From: Peribacillus kribbensis DSM 17871
GTDB lineage: Bacteria; Bacillota; Bacilli; Bacillales; DSM-1321
Length of the DNA stretch: 64,000 nucleotides
NCBI RefSeq assembly: GCF_000430765.1
Contig: NZ_AUMQ01000037.1
Span: 1-64,000 of the forward strand
Direction: 5' to 3'
Under the pieces are notes generated by a model. The model was not told the origin of the DNA and searched no databases. It worked only from the letters and a program-made list of their open reading frames with translations. This document shows, piece after piece, positions 1-11,059 of this stretch; the stretch's first letter is position 1; every line of letters begins with the position of its first letter. The position numbers and the translations under genes were made by a program.

Positions 1-169
1 GGAAGGGATAAGTGCTGAAAGCATCTAAGCATGAAGCCCCCCTCAAGATGAGATTTCCCATAGCGTCAAGCTAGTAAGATCCCTGAAAGATGATCAGGTA
101 GATAGGTCTGAGGTGGAAGCGTGGTGACACGTGGAGCTGACAGATACTAATCGATCGAGGACTTAACCT
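1..169 (+). rRNA. 23S rRNA, 3' end (partial)
   Basis: The first 169 bases read as the conserved 3' terminus of a Bacillus 23S rRNA, ending in the typical GAGGACTTAACC just before the spacer to the 5S gene. The 5' part lies outside the window. The exact processed end is inferred by resemblance to B. subtilis. Confidence 0.97.
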
Positions 170-237
170 ATTTGGTTTATGAAACGTGTACTGCCTTCTG
201 TTATCTAGTTTTGAAGGAACGAAGTTCTTTCATTTTG

Positions 238-354
<117 letters not shown>

Positions 355-376
355 AAGTTTTATTATCTTTTATTAA

Positions 377-630
<254 letters not shown>

Positions 631-636
631 TCCAAC

Positions 637-668
637 AAAAGCGAAACGATGTTTCGCTTTTTTATTTT
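637..668 (+). terminator. Rho-independent terminator of the rrn-tRNA transcript
   Basis: Inverted repeat AAAGCGAAAC / GTTTCGCTTT with a 3-base loop, followed by a run of T. It begins a few bases after the tRNA. Confidence 0.9.
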
Positions 669-817
669 TTTCAGAAATATGGCTTAAAAATATTTAATCA
701 AACGTTTAATTAGTATCATCCATTATGGGTTTTTTTCTACAGGATGAGCTTTTTTTAGATAGAGAGCCGCATTCCTGTATCTTAAAAGGATAAGACGAGT
801 GTTTTTTTCCTGATGAT

Positions 818-894
818 TTGTCTCTGATGCTTAAAATAAGGTAAACTAATAGAGATATCATTGTCCTTAGGAATGCTGCTCCTAAGGTTTTTTT
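818..894 (+). promoter_or_regulatory. Candidate promoter and leader terminator upstream of tsaE
   Basis: There is no gene between the tRNA terminator and tsaE. Here a weak promoter-like pair (TTGTCT at 818, TAAACT at 842, 18-base spacer) is followed by a very clear terminator: CCTTAGGA (865-872), a 7-base loop, TCCTAAGG (880-887) and seven T. tsaE starts 55 bases later. The hairpin may attenuate the tsa operon or end a very short RNA. The rest of 669-949 holds an imperfect palindrome around AAACGTTT (698-705) and nothing else recognisable. Confidence 0.5.
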
Positions 895-949
895 ATAAAT
901 CCGGCAGATATCTTAAATATTTAATAAATTCTATTTAATAGGTGGAAAT

Positions 950-1405
950 ATGAGTTCTTATGAATTAATTACGAAAAATGAAGAGGAAACAGCTGCCTTT
1001 GCCAATCGGCTTGCGGAGAAGCTGATGCCTGGTGATGTACTTGCGCTTGAAGGGGATTTGGGAGCTGGGAAAACGGCTTTTACCCGTGGCATCGCAAAGG
1101 GCCTGGGAGTGAAGAGGAATGTGAACAGCCCTACTTTTACCATTATAAAGGAATATCAGGGACGTCTTCCTCTGTATCATATGGATGTGTACCGCATGGA
1201 GGATCAGGACGAGGATTTAGGATTCGAAGAATATTTTTCAGGTGGGGGAGTAACGATCGTGGAGTGGGCACATCTTATTGAGAGCCAGCTTCCTCCTGAT
1301 CTGCTGCTGGTAACGATCAGCCACCATACAGATTTAAATGCCAGGAAATTTGTATTCAAACCTGTCGGTGCCAGGTATGAAGAATTATGTAAGGAGATTT
1401 TCTGA
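950..1405 (+). CDS. tsaE: tRNA threonylcarbamoyladenosine biosynthesis ATPase TsaE
   Basis: This 151-residue protein is the ATPase that, with TsaB and TsaD, transfers threonylcarbamoyl to A37 of ANN-decoding tRNAs in the cytoplasm. The P-loop [10 protein letters not shown] is near residue 38, followed by the family motif [17 protein letters not shown] and a late VEWAHLIE. The length is normal. The ATG at 950 is preceded by AGGTGGA. It is the first gene of tsaE-tsaB-rimI-tsaD, and its TGA overlaps the ATG of tsaB by one base, suggesting translational coupling. B. subtilis name ydiB. Confidence 0.96.
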   Translation: MSSYELITKNEEETAAFANRLAEKLMPGDVLALEGDLGAGKTAFTRGIAKGLGVKRNVNSPTFTIIKEYQGRLPLYHMDVYRMEDQDEDLGFEEYFSGGGVTIVEWAHLIESQLPPDLLLVTISHHTDLNARKFVFKPVGARYEELCKEIF

Positions 1406-2100
1406 TGAAGGTGTTAGCGATAGATACCTCTAATTATGTAATGGGAATTGCATTGCTGGAGGATGGAAAAGTGTCAGGGGAGTATATTACCAACCTGCAG
1501 AAGAATCATTCGGTACGGGTTATGCCTGCTATTCAGGATTTAATGAGGGAATGCAATGTGAAACCGGCGGAATTGGATAAAGTGGTTGTAGCAAAAGGGC
1601 CGGGTTCATATACAGGAGTCAGAATTGGCGTGACCATTGCCAAGACGCTTGCCTGGACATTGAACATTCCTTTATCGGGAATATCAAGCCTGGAGGTGCT
1701 GGCTGCAAATGGAAAGCATTTTAATGGTTTGATTTCTCCTTTATTCGATGCGAGAAGGGGCCAGATTTATACCGGATTATATGGATACAATGAGGGTCTT
1801 CTTCAAACTGTAAAGGACGATAGAAATGTGCTGGCTTCAGATTGGGCAGAGGAGCTCAAGCAGCGGGAAGAGGAGATTCTGTTTTTAGGAACCGACCTGC
1901 CCATCCATGAGTCAGTAATCAAGGAAATCATGGGAGAGAAGGCGAAGTTTGCTCCGTATACGTCCTTTAATCCGCGGCCTGGCGAATTGGCTTTTTTAGG
2001 TATTCATAAAGAGGCAGAGGATATCCACACTTTTGTGCCAAATTATATACGGCTTGCGGAAGCAGAAGCAAAATGGCGGGAGCAGCAAAATCTAAAGTAA
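1405..2100 (+). CDS. tsaB: tRNA threonylcarbamoyladenosine biosynthesis protein TsaB
   Basis: This 231-residue member of the ASKHA/Kae1-like fold has the N-terminal LAIDTSNYVMGIAL and the GPGSYTGVRIG segment typical of TsaB. It acts as a scaffold with TsaD and TsaE in t6A synthesis and is not itself the catalytic subunit. The start overlaps the tsaE stop (TGATG), with AAGGAG just upstream. The gene is followed after 12 bases by rimI. B. subtilis name ydiC. Confidence 0.96.
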   Translation: MKVLAIDTSNYVMGIALLEDGKVSGEYITNLQKNHSVRVMPAIQDLMRECNVKPAELDKVVVAKGPGSYTGVRIGVTIAKTLAWTLNIPLSGISSLEVLAANGKHFNGLISPLFDARRGQIYTGLYGYNEGLLQTVKDDRNVLASDWAEELKQREEEILFLGTDLPIHESVIKEIMGEKAKFAPYTSFNPRPGELAFLGIHKEAEDIHTFVPNYIRLAEAEAKWREQQNLK

Positions 2101-2112
2101 GGAAGAGGCCAG

Positions 2113-2562
2113 ATGGGGAATACATTGACTTATCGCTTAATGAATGTGAACGATATTGATCAAGTACTGGAAGTTGAGCATCAATCCTTTACACTGCCAT
2201 GGACCAGGGAAGCATTTATTAATGAATTGACTCAGAATAAATATGCAGTCTATTTGGTGCTCGAGGAAGGGAACCAGATCATTGGGTACTGCGGGGCATG
2301 GGTGGTGCTGGATGAGGCACATATCACCAATATAGCCGTTCTTCCCAGTCATAGAGGGAAAGGGCTGGGGGAGGCCTTACTCGTAAAGATGATCGAGACT
2401 GTCCGCAATATGGGGGCTGTGAGTGCGACCTTGGAGGTTAGAGTCTCCAACACTGCGGCAAAGTCTCTTTATAAGAAACTGGGGTTTCAAGAAGGCGGAA
2501 TAAGAAAAAGCTATTATACAGATAATTACGAAGATGCTTTAGTAATGTGGGTGAGATTATAG
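2113..2562 (+). CDS. rimI: Ribosomal protein alanine N-acetyltransferase RimI
   Basis: This 149-residue GNAT acetyltransferase has the acetyl-CoA binding motif in [14 protein letters not shown] (about residues 77-90) and the C-terminal [10 protein letters not shown] segment. RimI classically acetylates the N-terminal alanine of ribosomal protein S18. In Bacillus the substrate is less certain. A clear GGAAGAGG site precedes the ATG. It sits inside the tsa operon, as in B. subtilis (ydiD), and its TAG overlaps the GTG of tsaD by one base. Confidence 0.93.
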   Translation: MGNTLTYRLMNVNDIDQVLEVEHQSFTLPWTREAFINELTQNKYAVYLVLEEGNQIIGYCGAWVVLDEAHITNIAVLPSHRGKGLGEALLVKMIETVRNMGAVSATLEVRVSNTAAKSLYKKLGFQEGGIRKSYYTDNYEDALVMWVRL

Positions 2563-3572
2563 TGAGTACAGATCAAATAATTATGGGCATTGAGACGAGC
2601 TGTGATGAGACAGCTGTCGCCATTGTCAAGAATGGTACAGAAATATTGACCAATACAGTGGCTTCCCAAATCGAGAGTCACAAACGGTTCGGCGGAGTTG
2701 TTCCTGAGATTGCTTCACGCCATCATGTAGAGCAGATCACTCTTGTGATAGAAGAAGCACTTAAACAGGCTCAGGTGGATTATAGTGATATTACAGCCAT
2801 AGCCGTAACAGAAGGTCCCGGTCTTGTGGGGGCACTGCTTATTGGTGTGAATGCTGCGAAGGCTTTGGCGTTTGCGCACAATATTCCATTAATCGGGGTT
2901 CACCATATTGCAGGCCATATTTATGCCAACCGTTTGGTGAAAGAGCTTCAATTTCCATTGATATCCCTTGTGGTATCAGGAGGGCATACTGAACTGGTTT
3001 ATATGAAGGAGCATGGATCATTTGAGGTAATCGGAGAAACAAGGGACGATGCTGCGGGCGAAGCCTATGACAAGGTAGCACGCACCCTGAATCTTCCATA
3101 CCCCGGGGGGCCACATATCGACAGGCTGGCACATGAGGGCAAACCTGTCATTAAGCTTCCCCGATCCTGGCTCGAGGAAGGATCCTATGACTTTAGCTTC
3201 AGCGGATTAAAGTCGGCTGTGATCAACACCCTTCATAATGCAGAACAGCGTGGGGAATCTATTGAACCTGCAGATTTGGCGGCTTCCTTTCAGGAGAGCG
3301 TCATAGAGGTTCTTGTAACCAAAACACTGCGGGCCGTCAAGGAATATAACGTCAAGCAGGTGCTGCTGGCGGGTGGAGTTGCTGCCAATAAAGGGCTTCG
3401 GGCTGCCCTTGATGATGCTTTCAAGGAAATCCCAGAGATCGACCTGGTGATCCCGCCATTATCGCTATGCACAGACAACGCTGCGATGATTGCGGCTATT
3501 GGAAGTGTGGCCTATGAAAAAGGAAAAAGATCGGATTATACACTGAATGCAAATCCTGGTCTGGAAATATGA
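2562..3572 (+). CDS. tsaD: tRNA N6-threonylcarbamoyltransferase TsaD (Gcp)
   Basis: This is the catalytic subunit of bacterial t6A synthesis. It begins [20 protein letters not shown], has the metal-binding [14 protein letters not shown] with its two histidines, SGGHTELV, and the nucleotide-binding [14 protein letters not shown] place the start at GTG 2562 (overlap TAGTG with rimI), giving 336 residues. An in-frame GTG at 2547 would add five residues and overlap rimI more. Very close in sequence and length to B. subtilis YdiE/Gcp. Last gene of the operon, followed by a strong terminator. Confidence 0.96.
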   Translation: MSTDQIIMGIETSCDETAVAIVKNGTEILTNTVASQIESHKRFGGVVPEIASRHHVEQITLVIEEALKQAQVDYSDITAIAVTEGPGLVGALLIGVNAAKALAFAHNIPLIGVHHIAGHIYANRLVKELQFPLISLVVSGGHTELVYMKEHGSFEVIGETRDDAAGEAYDKVARTLNLPYPGGPHIDRLAHEGKPVIKLPRSWLEEGSYDFSFSGLKSAVINTLHNAEQRGESIEPADLAASFQESVIEVLVTKTLRAVKEYNVKQVLLAGGVAANKGLRAALDDAFKEIPEIDLVIPPLSLCTDNAAMIAAIGSVAYEKGKRSDYTLNANPGLEI

Positions 3573-3603
3573 AAAAGCCGGCTTTTCGAAAGCCGGCTTT
3601 TTC
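3573..3603 (+). terminator. Terminator of the tsa operon
   Basis: Near-perfect hairpin with arms AAAAGCCGGCTTT and AAAGCCGGCTTTT around TCG, ending in T. It overlaps the end of tsaD within a few bases. Confidence 0.92.
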
Positions 3604-3662
3604 AATTGGGGATTTTGTCGAACAAGGAGAATAGTCCCTGTTTTTGAATAGTGGCAAAATTA

Positions 3663-3808
3663 TGTGTATAACTTTTTTTAAGGTTGTTTATCACATGTGA
3701 ATAACTCCTGTATATGTGGATAAGTCAGGAAAATAATGTGGATATTGTGGAAAAGTCTGTTGACAGTTGCTATAACTTGTTTTGGTCTGTGGATAGATCT
3801 GTGAATTA
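3663..3808. promoter_or_regulatory. DnaA-box cluster between tsaD and ydiF
   Basis: Seven DnaA-box-like 9-mers, all in the same orientation, lie in 146 bases: TGTGTATAA (3663), TGTGAATAA (3696), TGTGGATAA (3715, perfect), TGTGGATAT (3737), TGTGGAAAA (3746), TGTGGATAG (3788) and TGTGAATTA (3800). The perfect box is the complement of TTATCCACA. The region lies between two convergent genes, so it is unlikely to be a promoter. From memory, the gcp-ydiF gap is one of the non-origin DnaA-binding clusters mapped in B. subtilis. The role as a DnaA titration or regulation site is inferred. Confidence 0.8.
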
Positions 3809-3863
3809 AATAAAACACAGTGTTTTACAGTTTTTGTCGAAACTGGGTCTAATTACATAAGAA

Positions 3864-3903
3864 AGCTGGCAGAGACTTTAGCAATACTCATTCCCTGCCA
3901 GCT
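3864..3903 (-). terminator. Hairpin after ydiF
   Basis: Inverted repeat AGCTGGCAG (3864-3872) / CTGCCAGCT (3895-3903) immediately downstream of the minus-strand ydiF. The loop is long (22 bases) and the T tract is weak, so the terminator call is tentative. Confidence 0.45.
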
Positions 3904-3906
3904 GAA

Positions 3907-5838
3907 TCAGCTTTCCTCCATTAATAACTCTTCAATTTCCGCCCATTCCTCAAGCATTATATCTAATTCCTTTTTGGCATTCTCAAGCATAGTGTTTATT
4001 TCAATCACTTTTTCGTGATTCTGGAAAATTTCCGGATCGCAGAGCTGCTCATTATAAAGAGATATCTTTGGTTCCAGTTCCTCAATGGCAGACTCAATTT
4101 CTTCAAGTCTTCTTTTTCGCTGCCGTTCAAGTTTCTTGGCTTCTTTATCAATTTTATGGGACTTCTTTTCCTGTATTACGGAAGAGGCTGCAGTCAAGCC
4201 TTCAAGAGCGGCGAGCTCCTCCTGCTCCTGTTTCTTAACTACATAATAATCGTAATCGCCAAGGAATTCTTCCGATCCATCCACTGAGAGCTCAATGACC
4301 TTAGAGGCAATCCTGTTAATAAAATAACGGTCATGGGATACAAAAAGAATGGTACCAGGATAGTCTACCAGGGCATTTTCCAGCACAATCTTGCTGTCAA
4401 GATCGAGGTGGTTGGTCGGCTCATCAAGAATCAGCAGGTTCGCCTGCTCCATCATGAGCTTGGCAAGGGCCAGTCTGGCCTTCTCACCGCCGCTCAGTGT
4501 AGAAACAGGTTTCAGGACATCATCGCCTGTAAAGAGGAAATTGCCTAGAACAGTCCGGATGTCTTTCTCGTTATGGCCTGGATGCTCGTCCCACAATTCA
4601 TTCAGGACTCTTTTGTTGGATTTAAGATTCGCCTGGTTTTGGTCATAATAGCCGACCTTTACGTTTGTCCCTAATTTAAAGGCTCCTCCCAGAGGCGGAA
4701 GGGCATTGATAATAGTTTTTAACAGAGTGGATTTTCCAACACCATTCGGTCCTACAATAGCGATGCTGTCGCCGCGGGATACTCTGATCGAAATATCTTT
4801 GGCAACAATTCCGCCCTCATACCCAATGGCAAGTGAAGAAGTCTGCAGGACCTCATTTCCGCTCTGCCGCTCGATACCAAAGCTAAAGGACGCTGACTTC
4901 TCGTCTCCCTGCGGACGGTCCAGGGCCTGAATCTTATCGAGCTGTTTTCTGCGGCTCTGTGCCCGTTTGGTTGTGGAGGCCCGGGCAATATTCTTTTGGA
5001 CAAAGTCTTTAAGCTTGGCAATTTCATCCTGCTGTTTCTCGTACTGTTTCATATCGCGCTCAAAATCCTCTGCTTTTTGGACGAGGTATTCTGTATAGTT
5101 CCCGGGATACTTTTTAATCGCCGTCCTGGAAATCTCATAGACCTGGCTTACAACCTTATCGAGGAAGTAACGGTCATGGGAAACGATCAATACAGAGCCT
5201 GAATAGGACTGCAGATACTGCTCAAGCCAGGAGAGCGTATCGATATCCAGATGGTTGGTCGGCTCGTCCAATATGAGGATGCCGGGCTTTGTCAAGAGGA
5301 GTTTCCCTAAAGCGAGCCGCGTTTTCTGTCCGCCGCTTAACGTCGATATTTTAGTTCCATGATCGAAGCCGGAAAACTGCAGGCCATGCAGCACAGAACG
5401 TATGTCTGCTTCATATTGATAACCGCCCATTTCCTTAAATGAAATCTGGGCCTGATCGTATTCCTTCAACACCCGCTGGTAGGCTGCCTCATTATTATAG
5501 ACAAAAGGCGCGGCCATCTCTTCTTCGAGCCTTCTCAGTTCTTTCTCAAGCTTCAGAAGAGGCTCATAAACCGTAAGCATCTCATCCCAGATGGAAAGGG
5601 TGGATTCAAGACCGGTATCCTGGGCTAAATAGCCGATCGTAACATCCTTTGGCTTAATGATTTCACCGCTGTCATAAGAGGCGATCCCGGCTATAATTTT
5701 TAAAAGGGTCGATTTGCCTGCTCCGTTTCTCCCGACAAGGGCAATTCTGTCCCGATTCTGAATCTCAAGCTTTATATTAGAAAGGGCGACTTCAGCGCCA
5801 TAATATTTGGATAATGCATTTACTTGAAGTAAGATCAT
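3907..5838 (-). CDS. ydiF: ABC-F family ATP-binding protein YdiF
   Basis: This 643-residue cytoplasmic protein has two ABC ATPase domains in tandem and no membrane segments. Walker A motifs are GRNGAGKSTLL (about residue 37) and GPNGVGKSTLL (about 365). Signature motifs are TLSGGQKTRLALG and TLSGGEKARLALA, and each domain has a Walker B LILDEPTNHLD. A charged linker separates the domains, and a long C-terminal coiled coil (about 560-640) follows, as in Uup/YdiF-type proteins. ABC-F proteins bind the ribosome E site and ease stalled translation or antibiotic inhibition; the exact role of YdiF is less clear. It is convergent with tsaD and divergent from moaC, as in B. subtilis. Confidence 0.93.
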   Translation of the reverse strand: MILLQVNALSKYYGAEVALSNIKLEIQNRDRIALVGRNGAGKSTLLKIIAGIASYDSGEIIKPKDVTIGYLAQDTGLESTLSIWDEMLTVYEPLLKLEKELRRLEEEMAAPFVYNNEAAYQRVLKEYDQAQISFKEMGGYQYEADIRSVLHGLQFSGFDHGTKISTLSGGQKTRLALGKLLLTKPGILILDEPTNHLDIDTLSWLEQYLQSYSGSVLIVSHDRYFLDKVVSQVYEISRTAIKKYPGNYTEYLVQKAEDFERDMKQYEKQQDEIAKLKDFVQKNIARASTTKRAQSRRKQLDKIQALDRPQGDEKSASFSFGIERQSGNEVLQTSSLAIGYEGGIVAKDISIRVSRGDSIAIVGPNGVGKSTLLKTIINALPPLGGAFKLGTNVKVGYYDQNQANLKSNKRVLNELWDEHPGHNEKDIRTVLGNFLFTGDDVLKPVSTLSGGEKARLALAKLMMEQANLLILDEPTNHLDLDSKIVLENALVDYPGTILFVSHDRYFINRIASKVIELSVDGSEEFLGDYDYYVVKKQEQEELAALEGLTAASSVIQEKKSHKIDKEAKKLERQRKRRLEEIESAIEELEPKISLYNEQLCDPEIFQNHEKVIEINTMLENAKKELDIMLEEWAEIEELLMEES

Positions 5839-6015
5839 ATTTTCACCTCATAACTTAAGGTTAGTTTACCTTATTTTTTCAAAAAGAGGAAAGAATAAAT
5901 TCCAGGAATCAAGCCGCTCTATAAGCGGTATAGGTGACTTTGTGATATAGTTAACAAAAAAACAGCATACACAGACTTTTTAAAATAGTGTATCATCGAA
6001 TGAAGAGGTGTCAAA

Positions 6016-6504
6016 ATGGCGGAATTTACACATTTCAATAATGAAGGGCGAGCGAGAATGGTGGATGTAGGCCATAAGCCTGAGACTGCAAGGAGCGCCA
6101 TCGCTCAATCCAGTATTCTTGTAAATGAGGACATCTACGAAAAGATTGTCAACCAGGAAATGAAAAAAGGAGACGTCTTATCCGTTGCCCAGGTCGCCGG
6201 AATCATGGCATGTAAAAATACACCATCCATTATACCGATGTGCCATCCCATCCCAATCAATGGAGTGGACATTCATTTTAAATGGGAAAAAGCAAAAGAG
6301 GGCTATACTCTCATCATAACTGCAGCGGTCAAAACAAAAGGGAATACAGGAGTAGAAATGGAAGCGCTGACAGCGGTGTCTGCAGCGGCTCTCACCGTAT
6401 ACGATATGTGCAAGGCAGTCGATAAAGGCATGGTGATCGGTCCGACTTTCCTGATAGAAAAAACCGGCGGAGTATCGAGCCAGGACTATCTGAGGGGGAA
6501 ATAG
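6016..6504 (+). CDS. moaC: Cyclic pyranopterin monophosphate synthase MoaC
   Basis: This 162-residue enzyme converts the MoaA product to cyclic pyranopterin monophosphate in molybdenum cofactor synthesis. Family motifs are visible: MVDVGHK near the N-terminus, [16 protein letters not shown] at about residue 65, and [20 protein letters not shown] at about 114-133. The length is typical. GAGGTG precedes the ATG. No other moa/moe gene is in the window. The position between ydiF and rex follows B. subtilis (ydiG). Confidence 0.96.
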   Translation: MAEFTHFNNEGRARMVDVGHKPETARSAIAQSSILVNEDIYEKIVNQEMKKGDVLSVAQVAGIMACKNTPSIIPMCHPIPINGVDIHFKWEKAKEGYTLIITAAVKTKGNTGVEMEALTAVSAAALTVYDMCKAVDKGMVIGPTFLIEKTGGVSSQDYLRGK

Positions 6505-6547
6505 AAAGATCTTCACCATCATCAATAACTAAAGAGGGGAGACAGCA

Positions 6548-7207
6548 ATGGCACAGGAACAAATCAGAATACCTCAGGCAACAGCTAGAAGGCTGCCGCT
6601 TTATTACCGTTTCTTGAATAATTTGCATTCACAGGGAAAGCAAAGGGTTTCATCCGCTGAGTTAAGCGAAGCGGTAAAAGTGGATTCGGCAACAATCCGA
6701 CGGGATTTTTCCTATTTCGGGGCATTGGGCAAAAAGGGCTACGGCTACAATGTGAATTATCTGCTTGGATTCTTCCGGAAGACTTTGGATCAGGATGAAC
6801 TGACAAAGGTTGCTTTGATCGGGGTAGGAAATCTTGGCACAGCCTTCCTTAATTATAACTTTTTGAAAAATAATAATACTAAAATTGAAATTGGGTTTGA
6901 TGTGGATGAAACCAAGGTGGGAACGTCAATCGGCGATGTGCCGATTTACCACATGGATCAGCTTAAGGAGAAATTGGTCGAAGAAGGAATAAGTGTGGCG
7001 ATATTGACGGTTCCGGCACCTGTTGCCCAGATTATCACAGACCAGCTGATCGAGGCAGACATCAAAGGCCTGCTGAATTTTACGCCGGCACGCTTGAATG
7101 TTCCGCCTTCCATCAGGGTCCACCATATTGATTTAGCGGTAGAGCTGCAATCATTTGTCTATTTCTTAAAGCACTATCCTTCCAATGAAAAAGAAGATAC
7201 GATATAA
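6548..7207 (+). CDS. rex: Redox-sensing transcriptional repressor Rex
   Basis: This 219-residue repressor has an N-terminal winged helix (about 1-80, including [20 protein letters not shown]) and a C-terminal Rossmann fold with [13 protein letters not shown] (about residues 86-98) that senses the NADH/NAD+ ratio. A C-terminal helix supports dimer domain swapping. Rex represses fermentation and respiration genes when NADH is low. The start is preceded by GAGGGGAG. I found no convincing Rex operator (TTGTGAA-N-TTCACAA type) elsewhere in the window. B. subtilis ydiH. Confidence 0.96.
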   Translation: MAQEQIRIPQATARRLPLYYRFLNNLHSQGKQRVSSAELSEAVKVDSATIRRDFSYFGALGKKGYGYNVNYLLGFFRKTLDQDELTKVALIGVGNLGTAFLNYNFLKNNNTKIEIGFDVDETKVGTSIGDVPIYHMDQLKEKLVEEGISVAILTVPAPVAQIITDQLIEADIKGLLNFTPARLNVPPSIRVHHIDLAVELQSFVYFLKHYPSNEKEDTI

Positions 7208-7210
7208 AAA

Positions 7211-7238
7211 TAAAAAGGAGCCGATGCAGGCTCCTATT
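7211..7238. terminator. Shared terminator between rex and ydiK
   Basis: Hairpin AGGAGCC / GGCTCCT with a 6-base loop (7216-7235). The flank is T-rich when read on the minus strand, so it is best for ydiK; it may also stop rex transcripts. Confidence 0.75.
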
Positions 7239-7240
7239 AT

Positions 7241-7444
7241 TCATTTCTTATTAAGCTTTCTGATCTTGAAATGCAGAGCGGCCATCCTCAAGGCTGAAGC
7301 AAAGTCCAGTGTGGCTAAAAACACTAGGAAATAGGAGAAAAATCCCCATCCGTTCTGTGAAACATTTTGTGTGGCAAAAACGGTGAATAGAACACCAAGT
7401 GCAAAATAGATCAGTGCCATGATTAATGGCGATCTTCTGGTCAT
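7241..7444 (-). CDS. ydiK: Small membrane protein YdiK
   Basis: This 67-residue protein has two predicted membrane helices (about residues 8-26 and 33-52) and a basic C-terminal tail (KIRKLNKK). Function unknown. Its start overlaps the stop of the upstream ydiL by four bases, so the two are co-transcribed and probably translationally coupled. Same pair and order as ydiK-ydiL upstream of groES in B. subtilis. Confidence 0.85.
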   Translation of the reverse strand: MTRRSPLIMALIYFALGVLFTVFATQNVSQNGWGFFSYFLVFLATLDFASALRMAALHFKIRKLNKK

Positions 7445-8175
7445 AAAAACCCTCCTATGAAGCCTTGAACCCTCTCTGAATGAGTGACCATCTTCTGTAT
7501 ATCATCTCTAAAGACAATCTGAACCATGACTACTAATGTGTTCATGGACACATGCGCAAAGATTGGTACAACAATCCTTTTTGTTCTTACATAGAGAAAT
7601 GCGAATGAAAAGCCCATGGCGGAGTAAAGAAGAAGATGAGACGGCTCCCCATGGACAAGGCCGAAAATGACGGAACTGATAATGGCTGAAATGAAAAAAT
7701 TAAAGCGCCGGTATAGTCCCCCAAAAATAATCTTTCTAAACACAATTTCCTCAAGAATCGGCCCTACAACAGAACTCACAATAATCACAAGCGGAACAGC
7801 CTCAATGAGGTGGATGATTTGCTGGGTATTATCGGATCCCGGTTTAATTCCGATCAGGCGCTCAATATTTCCCGCTAAGCCCTGTGCAAATAACGAGAGA
7901 AAAACGCCGCCGATGGCCCATGCAATGGAAACGGGAATAGGGGCCGCTTCTTTCCGGTACATCGTATCCTTCATTTCATCTCTAAGGATCGAAAGGATGA
8001 CGATAAGGGCTGCAATGAAGCTGAACACAATCCAATAGGCTCCTGAGGTGGATTGAATGGTCTTTTGGGAATAGCCCATACTTTTTTCGATCCATGCGGT
8101 TATAGGAACGCCAATCAGGCTGGAAAGCTGCATGGCGACATAGACAGTCACGACCAGCCAATACTTCTTTTTCAA
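7441..8175 (-). CDS. ydiL: CPBP family intramembrane metalloprotease YdiL
   Basis: This 244-residue polytopic membrane protein has the CPBP (CAAX protease and bacteriocin-processing) motifs: EEIVFR in VGPILEEIVFRKIIFGGL (about residues 135-155), FGLVHG, and HVSMNT near the C-terminus. The glutamates and histidines are the expected metal and catalytic residues. Bacterial members are linked to processing or immunity functions, and a substrate cannot be assigned here. It heads the ydiL-ydiK unit on the minus strand. Confidence 0.88.
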   Translation of the reverse strand: MKKKYWLVVTVYVAMQLSSLIGVPITAWIEKSMGYSQKTIQSTSGAYWIVFSFIAALIVILSILRDEMKDTMYRKEAAPIPVSIAWAIGGVFLSLFAQGLAGNIERLIGIKPGSDNTQQIIHLIEAVPLVIIVSSVVGPILEEIVFRKIIFGGLYRRFNFFISAIISSVIFGLVHGEPSHLLLYSAMGFSFAFLYVRTKRIVVPIFAHVSMNTLVVMVQIVFRDDIQKMVTHSERVQGFIGGFL

Positions 8176-8378
8176 TAGTATATCCCCTTTTATTCGACTA
8201 TTTTCGATAAACTCATGACAAAAGCCATTTTACTTGCTGGTAAAATATTGTTCAAACATTATGTCTGAGCAAGTCCTATTATGACTATACTATAATAGCC
8301 ATGAATTGGTAATGAAGATTAAAATCAAGGTGAATTTTTTTAAGGTTCCTGCTTGCAAAATGTACCCGTTTTATTTAA

Positions 8379-8418
8379 TATAATAAATGTGTTAGCACTC
8401 GATGGTGCTGAGTGCTAA
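8379..8418 (+). promoter_or_regulatory. groE promoter -10 and CIRCE operator
   Basis: A perfect CIRCE element, TTAGCACTC-N9-GAGTGCTAA, occupies 8392-8418. It is the binding site of the heat-shock repressor HrcA. A -10 box TATAAT lies just upstream (8379-8384). The -35 is less clear (TTGCAA at 8353 would give a 20-base spacer). The operator covers the start of transcription and the leader, as in other Bacillus groE operons. Confidence 0.95.
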
Positions 8419-8461
8419 TAATTTTAATCTTATTCAAAGAAATTTGAGGAGGTTGTTTCAT

Positions 8462-8746
8462 TTGTTAAGACCATTAGGTGATCGTGTAGTAATTGAACTA
8501 GTTCAATCCGAAGAAAAAACAGCCAGCGGTATCGTTTTACCGGATACTGCAAAGGAAAAACCGTCTGAAGGCAAAGTTGTATCTGTTGGAACAGGACGTG
8601 TTCTTGATAACGGTGAAAAAGTCGCTTTAGAAGTTTCGGAAGGCGACCATATTATCTTCTCAAAATATGCAGGTACTGAAGTGAAATACGAAGGCAACGA
8701 ATACTTAATTCTTCGCGAAAGTGACATCCTGGCTGTAATCGGCTGA
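8462..8746 (+). CDS. groES: Co-chaperonin GroES
   Basis: This 94-residue co-chaperonin caps GroEL during ATP-driven protein folding. The sequence is close to B. subtilis GroES, with [21 protein letters not shown] and the end [13 protein letters not shown]. The start is the TTG at 8462, nine bases after a perfect AGGAGG. The longer open frame reaching back to 8402 would include the CIRCE leader and is not used. First gene of groES-groEL. Confidence 0.97.
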   Translation: MLRPLGDRVVIELVQSEEKTASGIVLPDTAKEKPSEGKVVSVGTGRVLDNGEKVALEVSEGDHIIFSKYAGTEVKYEGNEYLILRESDILAVIG

Positions 8747-8800
8747 TCATTTTCCATAAAAATACTTATTTAGTTTATGTTTAATACTTACTTTTTATAA

Positions 8801-10460
<1,660 letters not shown>

Positions 10461-10530
10461 GACCGCTCAGACCCTTGATATATAAGGGTTCATGTGTAAT
10501 TTGCTAACAAAATGCTAACAATAGGTAAAT

Positions 10531-10582
10531 AAAAGAGGCTTCTCGTTATTTGAAAAAAATAATTGAGAAGCCTCTTTTATTT
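10531..10582 (+). terminator. Terminator downstream of groEL
   Basis: Long hairpin AAAAGAGGCTTCTC / GAGAAGCCTCTTTT with an A/T-rich loop and a following T run, about 70 bases after groEL. The stem is symmetrical enough to work on both strands. Confidence 0.85.
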
Positions 10583-11059
10583 TTTACTGATGTTAGAGCT
10601 GATGCATATTAATAATAATCCCTTAATGATTTCTTATTGCTATCTGGTTAAAAATTAAATCGGTAATGGATAATCTACTTACCACTTCTGCTTAGTAGGT
10701 CTTTGATTGCAGCCATTGATATGTACCTCATTTGTTGATTTTCAATAAGATCACTTTCCCTAAATGGAAAAGACTATGGAGTACTCTTTTATTACGTAGT
10801 AGACTCTATGAAAGTAAATTAAAGGGTTGTGTCAATGAATTGGATTTCGATGTGGCTTTTTTTGTTCTTTCGTAGGTGAATTCACAATACAAAACACAAG
10901 CCTACAATAAAAATTTATCCCTGTGAATGATATGTTGAAGTGCAAAAACACACATGAAATGTTGTCTTAACATGCATACGGAATTTTTAACGAATTCGCA
11001 TGTGAAAAGCAGTGTATTTTATGTTTTGTACTCCAGAACTGAACTACTTACTTTTTCCT
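10583..11059. other. Gene-poor AT-rich gap after groEL
   Basis: No complete gene is supported. On the minus strand a short open stretch (stop at 10675-10677, open back to about 10776) would encode a peptide ending MAAIKDLLSRSGK. It has no clear ribosome binding site and could be a gene fragment. The rest is AT-rich without clear repeats. Confidence 0.4.

Noticed and set aside
10675-10776. Short minus-strand frame ending MAAIKDLLSRSGK
   Set aside because: Only about 33 codons open, no clear ribosome binding site and no recognised family. Noted only as a possible fragment.
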